A program made the position numbers and the translations under genes. A stretch of DNA of 64,000 nucleotides from Bradyrhizobium iriomotense. GTDB lineage: Bacteria > Pseudomonadota > Alphaproteobacteria > Rhizobiales > Xanthobacteraceae. Positions 43,548 to 53,298 of the stretch are shown here, in pieces (position 1 is the first letter of the stretch; each line of letters opens with the position of its first letter). Location: assembly GCF_018130765.1 (NCBI RefSeq), contig NZ_JAFCJZ010000001.1, positions 124,001 through 188,000 of the forward strand, written 5' to 3'. The notes under the pieces were generated by a model. It ran no database searches. It saw only the letters and a list, made by a program, of their open reading frames with translations, and had not been told where the DNA came from.

Positions 43548-45248
43548 CTATTGAGCCAGGATCATGGCGAAGTAGCCAAACACGGTGAGCAGGATGCCCG
43601 AGACGGCGTAGCCGACCGGGAATCCGATCCAGGGTACCGAGCTCTGGATTTCGACGGCCGCCTCGCGGGCCGGCCCGGAATGCGAGCGAGCGCCGGCGAC
43701 GCCGCCCATCAGCACCGCCGGATTGATCTTGAAGACGTGGTAGCCGATCGCCCAGACGATGAAGGGCGGAATCGTGCAGGCGATGAAGCCGACCAGGAAG
43801 ATCTTCAAGGCGACCGCGCCGGTGAGCTGCGCCAGAAGTCCCGCGCCGGCATTGATGCCGACGATGGCGACGAAGACGACGAGGCCGAGATCCTCCAGCA
43901 CGTTCCGCGCCGCATTCGGCGTGTTGCCGAAGAAGCGAAGGCGCGACACGACCGACGACACGATCACGCCGGACAGCAAGAGGCCGCCGGCATTGCCGAG
44001 GCCGACCTTGGCGCCGAACGCCGGGAATTCGATCTTGCCGATCAGGAAGCCGATGATCATGCCGACAGCCAGCGTCAGTAGATCGGTGGACGTGTTGGAC
44101 CGCGCAATGCGACCCCACATCTCGCCGAGCTCGCTGACGGCGGACTTCAGGCCGACCACCGAGACGATGTCCATGCGCTCCAGCTTGGTCTTGAGACCGG
44201 CCGGAATCTGCACGCCGCCGCGCTCGACCTTGGTGACCTGCAACTGACCAGCGATCGCGGTATCGCGGAAGGACTCGAAGGTGCGCCCCACCATCTCCTT
44301 GTTGGTGATGAGGATCTCCGCCTGGTCCATGGGAATGCCCAGCGTCTTGGCGTCGGCGACCTCCGGTCCGATCAGGCCCATCTTCTCGGTGAGATGCTCG
44401 GTCGCGCCGCCGAGCGCGACGATGTCGCCCTTCTGCAGCACGAGTTCGGGATCGGCCCCTTGCGGCACGCCGCTCCGCCCCACATTGACGATGCGGTATT
44501 CCGGATTGACCGCGCGGAATTTCGCGATGGTCATTCCGACGGTCGCCGGATTTTCCAGCCGATAGGCACGCAGACCGAACTGGCGATAGCCGGTCAGGCC
44601 GCCGCCTTCGAGATCCTTGACACCGAATTCCGTCTCATACTGCTTGGCGGCGGCCTTCGCATCGACGCCCCACCAGCGCGGCAGATATTTGCAGATCAGG
44701 ATGATGCCGACGGTGCCCCAGATATAGGTGATGCCGTAGGACAGCGCGATCATGCCCGAGGCTTCCTCGGGCTTCATCCCATCAGGCAGTTTGACGACGC
44801 CGGAGGTGACGGCCTGCTCGGCCGAACCGATCGCCGCCGACATGGTCTGCGATCCCGCCAGCATGCCGCCGGCCGCACCGGGCGGCAGCGAGAACATCCT
44901 GGCGCCGATCACGACAAGCGCGAGGCCAATGACGCTCGACACCACGGCGAGCAGACAGAATTTGAGGCCGTCGCCCTTCAGGCTGTTGACGAAGGACGGA
45001 CCGACCCGCAGGCCCACGCCGTACATGAAGAGATAGTAGAACAGGCTCTTGGCGAAATTGTTCAGCTCGAGCTTCACGCCATAGGTGGAGGCCCACACCG
45101 ACAGGCCGGCACCGACCACGATGGCGCCGGCGACCATGCCGAGGCCATAGCCCTTGATACTGGCCCGCCCGATATAGACGGCGAGGCCGACGACGAAGAA
45201 CAGCAGCAGATACGGGTTCTGCTGCAGGAACGTGAAGAACGCCTGCAT
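43548..45248 (-). CDS. AspT-like antiporter with two TrkA_C domains
   Basis: A 566-aa polytopic carrier of the aspartate:alanine exchanger (AAE) family. Two membrane halves of about five to six helices (residues 15-175 and about 390-560) flank a cytoplasmic part of two TrkA_C/RCK_C domains (about 205-375: YRIVNVGRSGVPQGADPELVLQKGDIVALGG and ITNKEMVGRTFESF...LERMDIVSVVG). Helix motifs such as GSQTMSAAIGSAEQ and GGVAGARSHSGPA near the two pore loops match the family. GGAGGGG precedes the ATG at 45248. It follows the decarboxylase gene by 18 bp, suggesting substrate/product exchange for that enzyme. Confidence 0.9.
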   Translation of the reverse strand: MQAFFTFLQQNPYLLLFFVVGLAVYIGRASIKGYGLGMVAGAIVVGAGLSVWASTYGVKLELNNFAKSLFYYLFMYGVGLRVGPSFVNSLKGDGLKFCLLAVVSSVIGLALVVIGARMFSLPPGAAGGMLAGSQTMSAAIGSAEQAVTSGVVKLPDGMKPEEASGMIALSYGITYIWGTVGIILICKYLPRWWGVDAKAAAKQYETEFGVKDLEGGGLTGYRQFGLRAYRLENPATVGMTIAKFRAVNPEYRIVNVGRSGVPQGADPELVLQKGDIVALGGATEHLTEKMGLIGPEVADAKTLGIPMDQAEILITNKEMVGRTFESFRDTAIAGQLQVTKVERGGVQIPAGLKTKLERMDIVSVVGLKSAVSELGEMWGRIARSNTSTDLLTLAVGMIIGFLIGKIEFPAFGAKVGLGNAGGLLLSGVIVSSVVSRLRFFGNTPNAARNVLEDLGLVVFVAIVGINAGAGLLAQLTGAVALKIFLVGFIACTIPPFIVWAIGYHVFKINPAVLMGGVAGARSHSGPAREAAVEIQSSVPWIGFPVGYAVSGILLTVFGYFAMILAQ

Positions 45249-45266
45249 GTTCGTCCCCTCCAAGCC

Positions 45267-48020
45267 TTATGACGCGGCCTTCAGCTTCGGCTGAGCGCCG
45301 GGCTTCGGCCGGCCGAGTTTCGCCAGGGCTTCCGCGCGCACGAGCTTCAATCCCTCCTTGGCGTCGTAGCCATGGATCTCCTTCACATCGAGCTTGCGCA
45401 TGAAGTCGATGGTTTCCTGGGTGATGACCTGGCCCGGCACCATGATCGGGAAGCCCGGCGGATACGGGATCACGAAATTGGCGGAGACCAGCTCCGGCCC
45501 GGCCTTCAGACGCCGGTCGATCTCGGGATCGTTGAGGCGGATGTGCTCACAGCCGGCAACGTCATAGGCTGCGTAGAAGCCGCTGCGGATGTCGCCTTCG
45601 TTGGTCTTGGTGCCGGCATCGCCGCGGAAGCTCGGGTGGAAATGCGAGAAGTTCGGCAGATCGGGCACATCCTTCATGAGGCTTGTGACCCGCGCCTCGA
45701 AGCTCTTCCTGGCATTGGCGCCGCCGTGGGCAAGGCCGCGGTCGATCTCGCCCGCAATCTCGGCGAGCACGCGAACGAGATGCGCGACGTCGCTGCGGGT
45801 GTTGTTGATGTTGGACTGGACCAGCACCGAATTGCGCGAGGTCTTGTTGACCTGGATGTCGTACTCGCTGGCCAGAACGCCCTTGAACTGGGTTCCGTCG
45901 AACCCCGCGGTCCCGCAGACCAGCGTCATCCGGGTCGGGTCGAGGCAGAATTCGTCCTCGTCCAGGCTCTTCAGCGTATTCGCCCAGTTCACACCGGCGG
46001 CGAGATAATCGGTGAAGCCGGTCTGGCGGTATTGCGCGGGCACCATGGCGTCGGCACCGAGGATGCGGAAATATTTCGAGATCAGCGGATTGTTGTTGAC
46101 CGCCTGGCGGATCGCGAGCGCGATCTCGATCGCATTGGCGACGAGGCCATAACCCTCCAGCTCCATCTGCCGCCGCGAGATATCGAGGCTGGCGATCAGC
46201 TGCTGGTTCGGACTGGTCGAGGCATGGGTAAACACCGCCTCCTTGAATTGCTGCTCGACCGTGTGGAATTCGACGTCCTTGACCGAAAGCATCGAGCCCT
46301 GGCGGATCGCCGACATCGACTTGTGGGTCGAGTTGGTCTGGTAGACGCGCAGCCGAATCTGGCGCGGATCGGGGATCAGCCGGATCTTGAGCAGCATCTC
46401 GTTCGACGGATTCTTGCCGAGCTCGGCCTGCTGCTTCTCATAGGCCGCGACCGACCTCGGATCGCGCATCCACGCCTCGATCTCGTTGGCGGCGCCGAGG
46501 CCAGTGCGGCGGCGCAGGAACGGCGAGAAGCGCGCGAAGCCGAACCAGGCCTCGTCCCACAGGAAGATCAGATCGGGCTTGATGGCGAGGCATTCCTCCA
46601 TCACCCGGCGGGTGTTGTAGATGTGGCCGTCGAAGGTGCAATTGGTCAGGTCGATCATCTTGACGCGGTCGAGGCGGCCGTCGGCCTTGGCGTTCAAGAG
46701 TGCCTGCTTGATCGTCTTCAGCGGCACGGCGCCATACATCGAATATTCCGTCATCGGGAAGGCTTCGACGTAGAGCGGTTGCGCTCCGGCCAGCACCATG
46801 CCGTAGTGATGCGACTTGTGGCAGTTGCGGTCGACGATCGCGATGTCGCCGGGCGCGAGCAGCGCCTGCACTGCCATCTTGTTGGACGTCGAGGTGCCGT
46901 TGGTGACGAAAAAGACGCGATCGGCGCCGAGCGCCCTCGCCGCCTTCTCCTGCGCCTTCTTGATGTTGCCGGTCGGCTCCAGCATGCTGTCGAGGCCGCC
47001 GGTGGTGGCGCTGCTCTCGGCCAGGAACAGGTTCGGGCCATAGAACTCGCCCATGTCGCGGATCCAGTCGGACTTGAAGATCGACTTGCCGCGGGCGATC
47101 GGCAGCGCGTGGAATGTGCCGATCGGACGCTGGGCGTATTTCTTGAGATTGTCGAAGAACGGCGTGTCGTAGCGGTTCTGGATGCCTTCGAGGATCGACA
47201 GATGAAGCTCCAGCAGCTCCTCGACCGAATAGAAGATGCGACGGACGACGTTGGCCTCGGGATTGCCGGCGAGCTCCTCCACATCGCGGTTCGAGATCAT
47301 GTAGAGATCGAGCTCGGGCCTGATGCGCTTGATGATCTGCGCGAGCCGCAGCGCGGACGCGTCGGTTTCGTCGTTGAGACCGGACGCGGCCATGATCGAG
47401 CGGAGCACCGGGGCATTGTGCCGCGAACGCAGGCCAAAGCCCTCGTTGATAACGACGGCTGCGATGTTCGGATTGAGCAACGTCGCGCAGAAGGCATCCT
47501 CCAGGCTGCCGACGATGACGGGCTCATAAATGAAACCGTCGAGCGGGCGCCGCAGCTTGCGCCATTCCGCGGCCAGTGCCGGCCATTGGCTGGATGATAC
47601 GCCGGTGACGATCAGGGTCTCGAAATAAGGCCGGCGGGCCGTATGCGCGCCGAAGCTCGGCGGCACCAGCTCGGGCGCATCGCCATTGCCGTCATCCTTT
47701 GCGCTCCAGTCGCCGGCATGCTGACGGAAAGATCGCGTCGCCAGCGCCTGGGCAATCCTTGTCGCAAGGGCGAACGACGTCGCGCCGTCCTCGGCGACTG
47801 CTGCTTCGCGCAGCGCCGCCATCAGTTGCAGACCGGGATAACCGTGATACTCCTCCGTGACCGAGAGCTCGGCCAGCGCCGCGTCATAGGCCGCGCGATT
47901 GCCGCCGCGAGCCCAGACTTTCGCGGCCTCCACCAGGTCACGCCAATCGTCCGCCCGGGCGCCGGGGCCGGAGAAGAACTGGTCGATGCGCTTCTGTGCG
48001 GGCTTGGTGTCCTTGGACAT
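45267..48020 (-). CDS. PLP-dependent Orn/Lys/Arg-type decarboxylase
   Basis: A 917-aa fold-I decarboxylase (group III; AdiA-like). The Schiff-base lysine is K567 (STHKSMSAIRQG); other cofactor residues are in TNGTSTSNKMAVQAL, DRNCHKSHHYG and LWDEAWFGFA. The first about 150 residues are an extension before the usual N-terminal wing domain, so the protein is longer than the about 750-aa enterobacterial enzymes. Substrate (arginine, lysine, ornithine or an acidic amino acid) cannot be told by eye. GGGAGAGAG precedes the ATG at 48020. A FixK box is centred 80 bp upstream. Its partner is probably the AspT-like antiporter gene just downstream. Confidence 0.93.
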   Translation of the reverse strand: MSKDTKPAQKRIDQFFSGPGARADDWRDLVEAAKVWARGGNRAAYDAALAELSVTEEYHGYPGLQLMAALREAAVAEDGATSFALATRIAQALATRSFRQHAGDWSAKDDGNGDAPELVPPSFGAHTARRPYFETLIVTGVSSSQWPALAAEWRKLRRPLDGFIYEPVIVGSLEDAFCATLLNPNIAAVVINEGFGLRSRHNAPVLRSIMAASGLNDETDASALRLAQIIKRIRPELDLYMISNRDVEELAGNPEANVVRRIFYSVEELLELHLSILEGIQNRYDTPFFDNLKKYAQRPIGTFHALPIARGKSIFKSDWIRDMGEFYGPNLFLAESSATTGGLDSMLEPTGNIKKAQEKAARALGADRVFFVTNGTSTSNKMAVQALLAPGDIAIVDRNCHKSHHYGMVLAGAQPLYVEAFPMTEYSMYGAVPLKTIKQALLNAKADGRLDRVKMIDLTNCTFDGHIYNTRRVMEECLAIKPDLIFLWDEAWFGFARFSPFLRRRTGLGAANEIEAWMRDPRSVAAYEKQQAELGKNPSNEMLLKIRLIPDPRQIRLRVYQTNSTHKSMSAIRQGSMLSVKDVEFHTVEQQFKEAVFTHASTSPNQQLIASLDISRRQMELEGYGLVANAIEIALAIRQAVNNNPLISKYFRILGADAMVPAQYRQTGFTDYLAAGVNWANTLKSLDEDEFCLDPTRMTLVCGTAGFDGTQFKGVLASEYDIQVNKTSRNSVLVQSNINNTRSDVAHLVRVLAEIAGEIDRGLAHGGANARKSFEARVTSLMKDVPDLPNFSHFHPSFRGDAGTKTNEGDIRSGFYAAYDVAGCEHIRLNDPEIDRRLKAGPELVSANFVIPYPPGFPIMVPGQVITQETIDFMRKLDVKEIHGYDAKEGLKLVRAEALAKLGRPKPGAQPKLKAAS

Positions 48021-48093
48021 GGCTCTCTCCCGATCGGTGCCGGCCACTGGGTGAAGGTGATGGCGGATCGTGAGTGCGGCGCGAGGGGCTCCA

Positions 48094-48107
48094 TTGATCC
48101 AAGTCAA
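48094..48107. promoter_or_regulatory. FixK/FNR-type box, decarboxylase operon
   Basis: TTGATCCAAGTCAA fits the FixK2 consensus TTG(A/C)-N6-(T/G)CAA and differs by one base from the perfect TTGAT-N4-ATCAA dyad. Its centre is 80 bp upstream of the decarboxylase ATG. Confidence 0.8.
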
Positions 48108-48171
48108 CGGTCGCGCGTTATGGTGGACTGGCGTTCCGCAGTCGATGATCTTTGCAACGCAGCACGCCGCG

Positions 48172-49875
48172 TCAGGCGGAGCGTGGCGTAGCTCCGGCAT
48201 GATCTTCGCCGAGGACGCTGTCGAGTGAGCGCAGCCACTGGCTACTGTCGGTCTTTTCCGCCAAACCCTCGGCGCGCAGCAGATCGCGCAACTGCGCGTG
48301 CGCGCCGACAATGCAGAAGCTGATCCGGCGCGCGGCAAGCTCATCGCTCAGATCGCGCAGCATGCCCGCGCCGGCGAGATCGATATAGGGCGATGCCGAA
48401 AGGTCGCAGGCAACCAGTCTGATGCCGGCGGAGCCCCGCAGCGCGACCAGGACAGCATCGAGAACCGTCTCGGCATTGATGTAGAGCAGCGAGGCTTCGG
48501 GGCGGAACGCGATGACGCTGACCAGTGGCTCGACGTCCTCATGCCTGGCGCTGTCGGAATAGCGGCCGCTGCCCGGCAGCCGGCCGAGAAACGCCACGTT
48601 CGGCCGCGAGGCCCGCGCCAGAAGCAGGAAGATCGAGGCAATCGACGCCAGCAGGACGCCCTGGAGAATGCCGAGCAGCAGCACCGAGACCAGCGCGATG
48701 GACGCGGCAAGGAAATCGATGCGGCTGACCTGCCACATCCGCATCAGTGCGCCGATATCCACGAGCTTGTAGACCGCGGCAAAGACGATGGCTGCGAGCA
48801 CCGCCTTGGGCAAATTGGTCAATAGTCCTGTAAAGAACAGCAGGCAGAGCCCAAGGGTCGCCGAGCAGATCACCAGCGCCAGCGGCGTTCGCGCGCCGGC
48901 GCTGTCGTTGACGGCGGATTGCGACAGGCCGCCGGCGACGGGATAGCCGTGGCCGAAGGCCGTAGCCAGGTTCGCGGCCCCCAACCCCAGAAATTCCTGC
49001 CGCACGTCGAGCGCATAGCCGTGCTTGGCGGCAAAGCTGCGAGCGGCGGAGACACCTTCGATATAGGCCAGCAGCACGCAGCCGGCGGCGAGCGGAAACA
49101 GATCGTCGAACTCCAGCAGGCCGAATGTCGGCATCCCCACTGCCGGCAACCCCTCCGGTATCTTCCCGGTAACGGGCACACCCATCGCCGCAAAGCCGAG
49201 GACGGTCGCCACCAGGATCGCCAGCGCGACGATGGTGATGCCGACCGGCTTGCCCGGCAGCCGGCGTTCCCCGAACAGCAGGAGCAGCAGTGCGACCGCG
49301 CCGATCGTCAGCACCAGCGCATCGGTCTGGCCGAGCTGCCCGATCAGCTTGATGGCACGGTCGAAGAAATTGCGGCCGCCACCGGCGACGCCGAGCAGGC
49401 TCGGCAACTGGCTCATGATGATGGTGAGCCCTGCCCCGGCCTTGAAGCCGACCAGGATGCTGTCACTGACGAGGCGCACCAGCACGCTGAGCCTGAACAG
49501 CCAGGCGATGAAGCACAGCACCGCAACTGCAAACGCCGCAAGGCTCGCGATCTGCGCATAGCGCGCCGCGTCGCCGCCCGCGAGCGCGCCGACAGTGCCG
49601 GCGATCATCAGGGAGATCGCGGAAGTCGGGCCGACCGCAAGCTGCCGCGATGAGCCGAGCAAGGCGTAGCCGAGGCCGCCGAGCATGTAGCCGTAGACGC
49701 CAACCTGGGGCGGCAGGCCGGCGAGCGCCGCATAGGCCAGCGAGACCGGGATGGCGTAAGCGGCGAGTGTGACTCCAGCGACAGCGTCGGAGGGCAACCA
49801 TTCGCCGCGGTAGGCGGCGAGCCAGCCGGCCGGCGGAAAGAATCGCGTCCAGTTCGCATCAGGCGTTGCGTTCAT
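48172..49875 (-). CDS. SulP-family anion transporter with STAS domain
   Basis: A 567-aa inner-membrane transporter for sulfate, bicarbonate or a similar anion. Twelve or so helices fill residues 25-430, with the SulP signature region PVSLAYAALAGLPPQVGVYGYMLGGLGYALLG and conserved VGPTSAISLM. The C-terminal about 110 residues form a STAS domain (LLYINAETVLDAVLVAL, LVACDLSASPYIDLAGAGMLRDL). The ATG overlaps the stop of the DUF1275 gene by 4 bp. Substrate not determinable. Confidence 0.92.
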   Translation of the reverse strand: MNATPDANWTRFFPPAGWLAAYRGEWLPSDAVAGVTLAAYAIPVSLAYAALAGLPPQVGVYGYMLGGLGYALLGSSRQLAVGPTSAISLMIAGTVGALAGGDAARYAQIASLAAFAVAVLCFIAWLFRLSVLVRLVSDSILVGFKAGAGLTIIMSQLPSLLGVAGGGRNFFDRAIKLIGQLGQTDALVLTIGAVALLLLLFGERRLPGKPVGITIVALAILVATVLGFAAMGVPVTGKIPEGLPAVGMPTFGLLEFDDLFPLAAGCVLLAYIEGVSAARSFAAKHGYALDVRQEFLGLGAANLATAFGHGYPVAGGLSQSAVNDSAGARTPLALVICSATLGLCLLFFTGLLTNLPKAVLAAIVFAAVYKLVDIGALMRMWQVSRIDFLAASIALVSVLLLGILQGVLLASIASIFLLLARASRPNVAFLGRLPGSGRYSDSARHEDVEPLVSVIAFRPEASLLYINAETVLDAVLVALRGSAGIRLVACDLSASPYIDLAGAGMLRDLSDELAARRISFCIVGAHAQLRDLLRAEGLAEKTDSSQWLRSLDSVLGEDHAGATPRSA

Positions 49876-50552
49876 CGGATCACCTCACGTGGCGTTGCTT
49901 CGCAGCGCAGCAGGACGATCAGCAGCGCAACCACGGGAATGCCGAGCGCGAGGTCGGGAAAGGCCTTGGTGGCAAAGGCGCCGGCAGCCGCGCCGCAGCC
50001 GAACACCGCGCACAGTGCGAAGAAGATGGCCGACTTGCGCAGCGTGCCGAGCGGCGCCCCTCCATAAACGACCGCAAAGATGTTTTCGACGGACTGACGC
50101 ATGTTGCCGGTGATCATCACCGTACTGCACACGGAGCCCTCGACCTTGACAAACATCGCTGCCTGCATCGCCGCGACCAGGGAAATGCCAAGTGTGCCGG
50201 CCAGATCCGGGAGCCGGTTGTGCAGGATGCCGACCGTGATCAGAAACACGATCTCGACGAGGAGACTGAGTGCGCGGGCCCGTTCGCCGGCAACACGGCG
50301 CAGCCAGGCCGCGATCACGATGCCGACGGTGAAGGCCAGGATCGGCGGCACGAAGTGAATTGCCTGCGTCCAATCGCCGGCCATCGCGTAGACCCAGAGC
50401 AAGATCACATTGGCGGTCTGGGCATTGGCCATCACGCCATGGATGATCCAGGTATAGGCGTCAATATAACCTCCGGCGAACGCGAGCAGCAGCACGATTT
50501 CGACCGTCTCATCGCGGCGGATCGCGCCGGCTGCGACGTCCAGAGTACTCAT
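49872..50552 (-). CDS. YoaK-like DUF1275 membrane protein
   Basis: A 226-aa protein with about six hydrophobic segments and the family N-terminus LLAFAGGYIDAYTWIIHGVMANAQTANVILL. The motif QAAMFVKVEGSVCSTVMITGNMRQ is also typical of DUF1275. Function unknown; it is coupled to a SulP transporter by a 4-bp overlap. The FixK box at 50619-50632 is centred 73 bp upstream. Confidence 0.88.
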   Translation of the reverse strand: MSTLDVAAGAIRRDETVEIVLLLAFAGGYIDAYTWIIHGVMANAQTANVILLWVYAMAGDWTQAIHFVPPILAFTVGIVIAAWLRRVAGERARALSLLVEIVFLITVGILHNRLPDLAGTLGISLVAAMQAAMFVKVEGSVCSTVMITGNMRQSVENIFAVVYGGAPLGTLRKSAIFFALCAVFGCGAAAGAFATKAFPDLALGIPVVALLIVLLRCEATPREVIR

Positions 50553-50618
50553 GTCGGCAATGGCGGCTGTCGCGAACTCTTCATCGCGTCATTGGCGGCG
50601 GCTTGCCGTCGGCAAGGC

Positions 50619-50632
50619 TTGATCTGGATCAA
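50619..50632. promoter_or_regulatory. FixK/FNR-type box shared by divergent operons
   Basis: TTGATCTGGATCAA, a perfect TTGAT-N4-ATCAA dyad between DUF1275-SulP (73 bp from its start) and the AspT-like/hydrolase/IalB operon (64 bp from its start). Confidence 0.85.
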
Positions 50633-50689
50633 GCAACCTTCCCGCGCGCCCAATCAAATCCGCCGCAATGCGCCGGGGGAAATGCGACC

Positions 50690-52378
50690 ATGGATACCGT
50701 CAGGTGGATCATCACCACCGCACCGGAAATCTTCCTGCTGCTGGCGATCGCGATCGGCACCATCCTCGGTCGTATCAGGATCCGGGGCTTCTCGATCGGG
50801 ACCACCGCCTGCATCCTGATCGTCGCGGTGCTGATCGGACAGCTCGGAAGTTTCACGTTCCCGCCGATCCTGAGGGCGATCCTGTTCAGCCTGTTCGTCT
50901 TCACCATCGGCTATCGTTCGGGACCGGAGTTCTTCGCCTCCTTGAGCGTTCGGACCCTGGCGCAGGTCGTGCTGGCGCTGGTGATCGGAGTCACCGGGCT
51001 CGTCCTGGTGCTCGTCTTCGCCTATGCATTCAAGCTTGATGCGGGCACCGCGGCGGGGCTGACCGCCGGCGCGCTGACCCAGTCCTCCGTGATCGGTACT
51101 GCCTCGGGTGCACTGGCGCAGCTCGGTCTGCCCAGCGACGTGCTGAAGCAGCAGGAAGCCAACATCGCGGCCGGCTACGCCGTGACCTATGTGCTCGGCT
51201 ACATCCTGACGCTGCTGTTCGTGCCGTTTGTGGCGCCGCGGCTGATGCGTATCGATCTGAAGGTGGAAGCAAAGAAGCTCGAAGCCGAACTCGCCGGCGG
51301 TGCGCCGCCGAAGACGGAAAACCTGTCCTATCGCAAATTCCAGGCCCGCGCCTATCGCATCTCGGCCGGCGCAGGCCGCACCGTCGCGGCGATCGAGGCG
51401 GAGATCGGCAGCCGCACGGTGGTGGAGCGGATCGTGCGCGGCGGAGCCGACATCAAGCTGCGGCATGACATTGTGCTCGAGGCCGGCGACGACATCGTCA
51501 TCACCGGTCCGACCGCAGCGATCGTTGCCGCCAAGCCCATCCTGGGGGCCGAGATTGATGCGGGAGAGTTGCTGCGCAATCTGCCTGGCAATGTGATCGA
51601 GGTGCTGGTGGAGAACCGCGAACTGCACGGCCGCTCACTCCGCGAGATCGTCGATCGGCTGGGTGACAATGCGCGCGGCGTCTTCCTGCGTGCGCTCACG
51701 CGCATGGGGCGTGAGGTGCCGCTCGGCCCCGACACGCGGGTCTATATCGGTGACGTCATGACACTGGTCGGCAGCACCGGCAATATCGCACGGGCCACGG
51801 TGCAGGTGGGACATGCCCTCAATACCAGCGACCGGACCGACATCGCCTTCCTTGCGGTCGGCATCGCTGCCGGTCTGCTGGCCGGTCTTGCCAGCCTCAA
51901 GGTCGGCACTGTCGCGTTGACGCTCGGTGGCGGCGGCGGCGCATTGATCGCAGGTCTTGTCTGCGGCTGGCTGCGGACGCGCAAGCCCGGTATCGGTGCG
52001 ATGCCGCCGGCCGCACAGCAGACCCTGAGCGATCTCGGGCTCGGCGGCTTCATCGCGGCCGTCGGACTCGGCAACGGGCTTGCCGCCTGGTCGGCAATCC
52101 AGGCGCATGGTCTCCTGCTGGTCGGCATGGGCATCGTCGTCACGCTGATTCCGATGACGGTCGGAACCCTCGTTGCCTATTACCTGCTGCGCATGAACCC
52201 GGTCGTGACCTGCGGTGCGCTAGCCGGCGCCATGACGGTCGATGCCGCCGTCACCGGTGCCTGCGACGTGGCCGAGAGCCAGACCCCGGTGCTCGGCGTC
52301 GCCGTCCCCTACGCCGTTGGGAACGTCATCCTGACCGTGCTCGGCCCGATCGTGGTGGCCGCCACGTTCACGGGTTGA
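50690..52378 (+). CDS. Second AspT-like antiporter with TrkA_C domains
   Basis: A 562-aa member of the same AAE family as the product at 43548-45248. Membrane halves are about 8-185 and 385-560; cytoplasmic TrkA_C domains lie near 210-370 (RHDIVLEAGDDIVITGP, VYIGDVMTLVGST). Pore-loop motifs are GALTQSSVIGTASGAL and GALAGAMTVDAAVTG. GGGGGAAA precedes the ATG at 50690. The upstream FixK box links it to the neighbouring operons. Substrate unknown. Confidence 0.9.
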   Translation: MDTVRWIITTAPEIFLLLAIAIGTILGRIRIRGFSIGTTACILIVAVLIGQLGSFTFPPILRAILFSLFVFTIGYRSGPEFFASLSVRTLAQVVLALVIGVTGLVLVLVFAYAFKLDAGTAAGLTAGALTQSSVIGTASGALAQLGLPSDVLKQQEANIAAGYAVTYVLGYILTLLFVPFVAPRLMRIDLKVEAKKLEAELAGGAPPKTENLSYRKFQARAYRISAGAGRTVAAIEAEIGSRTVVERIVRGGADIKLRHDIVLEAGDDIVITGPTAAIVAAKPILGAEIDAGELLRNLPGNVIEVLVENRELHGRSLREIVDRLGDNARGVFLRALTRMGREVPLGPDTRVYIGDVMTLVGSTGNIARATVQVGHALNTSDRTDIAFLAVGIAAGLLAGLASLKVGTVALTLGGGGGALIAGLVCGWLRTRKPGIGAMPPAAQQTLSDLGLGGFIAAVGLGNGLAAWSAIQAHGLLLVGMGIVVTLIPMTVGTLVAYYLLRMNPVVTCGALAGAMTVDAAVTGACDVAESQTPVLGVAVPYAVGNVILTVLGPIVVAATFTG

Positions 52379-52388
52379 GGAGGCCAGA

Positions 52389-53276
52389 ATGCGCTTTGAT
52401 CTCCCCGCAATCCGCCACCGCCTTGCAATCGTCCTGCTCCTTCTCGCTGGCCTCGTGGCGCCGGCTCGCGCCGAGGGCGAAATCCGCATCCAGGAGGAGA
52501 TCTGGGCGCTGCCGCTGCCACTGCCGATGTTCGCCTATCTGGTGCGCCCGGTGGGCGATGGCCCCTTCCCGCTGGTGATCATGAATCACGGCGTCTCGCT
52601 CAACCCCACTGACCGGAGCTTCTTTCCGCTGGTGGAATTCCGTGACGCCGCAAAATGGTTCGCCAGGCGCGGCTATCTCGTGGTGGCACCCGTCGGCAGC
52701 GGGTATGGCGCAGCCGCCATCGACATTCCCGAGCGCGCGCTCTACGGGCCGTTCTTCTCCAAGGTCGGCAAGTGCACCAATCCGAACTTCCATGATGCTG
52801 GCCTTGCAGTCGCGCAGGTCGATCTCTGGATCATCGACTACCTGGCCGCCGAGAAGCGCATCATTCCCAGGGACGTGATCGTGGTCGGGCAGTCCGCCGG
52901 CGGCTGGGCCTCGATCGCGCTGTCGAGCCTCAATCCCCCGCAGGTGAAGGCCGTCATCACCTTCGCTGCGGGCCGCGGCGGCCGCGTCGGCGGCAAGCCC
53001 AACAACAATTGCGCGCCCGACAGGCTGGTCGAGGCCACCGCGGATTTCGGCCGCACCTCGCGGGTGCCGATGCTGTGGATCTACATCGAGAACGACACGT
53101 TCTTCGGGCCCGATCTTTCGAAGCGCATGTATCAGGCCTTCACGGCCGCCGGCGGCCGCGCTGAATATCATCTGATGCCGCCATTCGGCAATGATGGGCA
53201 TTTTTTCATCGGCTCACCCGATGCAATCCCGCTCTGGTCACCGTTGGTGGCAAAATTTCTCGACGCACAGAAATAG
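52389..53276 (+). CDS. Secreted alpha/beta hydrolase (dienelactone-hydrolase type)
   Basis: A 295-aa exported enzyme: signal peptide core LAIVLLLLAGLVAPARA. The nucleophile elbow is GQSAGG (about residues 170-175); an acid is likely in IENDTFFGPD (about 238) and the histidine in GNDGHFFIG (about 270). The chain has cysteines in GKCTNPN and NNNCAPD that may pair. A GGAGG site precedes the ATG, 10 bp after the AspT-like gene. It probably hydrolyses an ester in the periplasm; the substrate is not known. Confidence 0.88.
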   Translation: MRFDLPAIRHRLAIVLLLLAGLVAPARAEGEIRIQEEIWALPLPLPMFAYLVRPVGDGPFPLVIMNHGVSLNPTDRSFFPLVEFRDAAKWFARRGYLVVAPVGSGYGAAAIDIPERALYGPFFSKVGKCTNPNFHDAGLAVAQVDLWIIDYLAAEKRIIPRDVIVVGQSAGGWASIALSSLNPPQVKAVITFAAGRGGRVGGKPNNNCAPDRLVEATADFGRTSRVPMLWIYIENDTFFGPDLSKRMYQAFTAAGGRAEYHLMPPFGNDGHFFIGSPDAIPLWSPLVAKFLDAQK

Positions 53277-53298
53277 AGCCTGCGCTGGAGACGCAACC

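Noticed and set aside
45372..47597. Open frame of 741 codons on + opposite the decarboxylase
   Set aside because: Antisense shadow of the PLP decarboxylase; no motif, no ribosome site, composition typical of reverse-strand frames in high-GC DNA.
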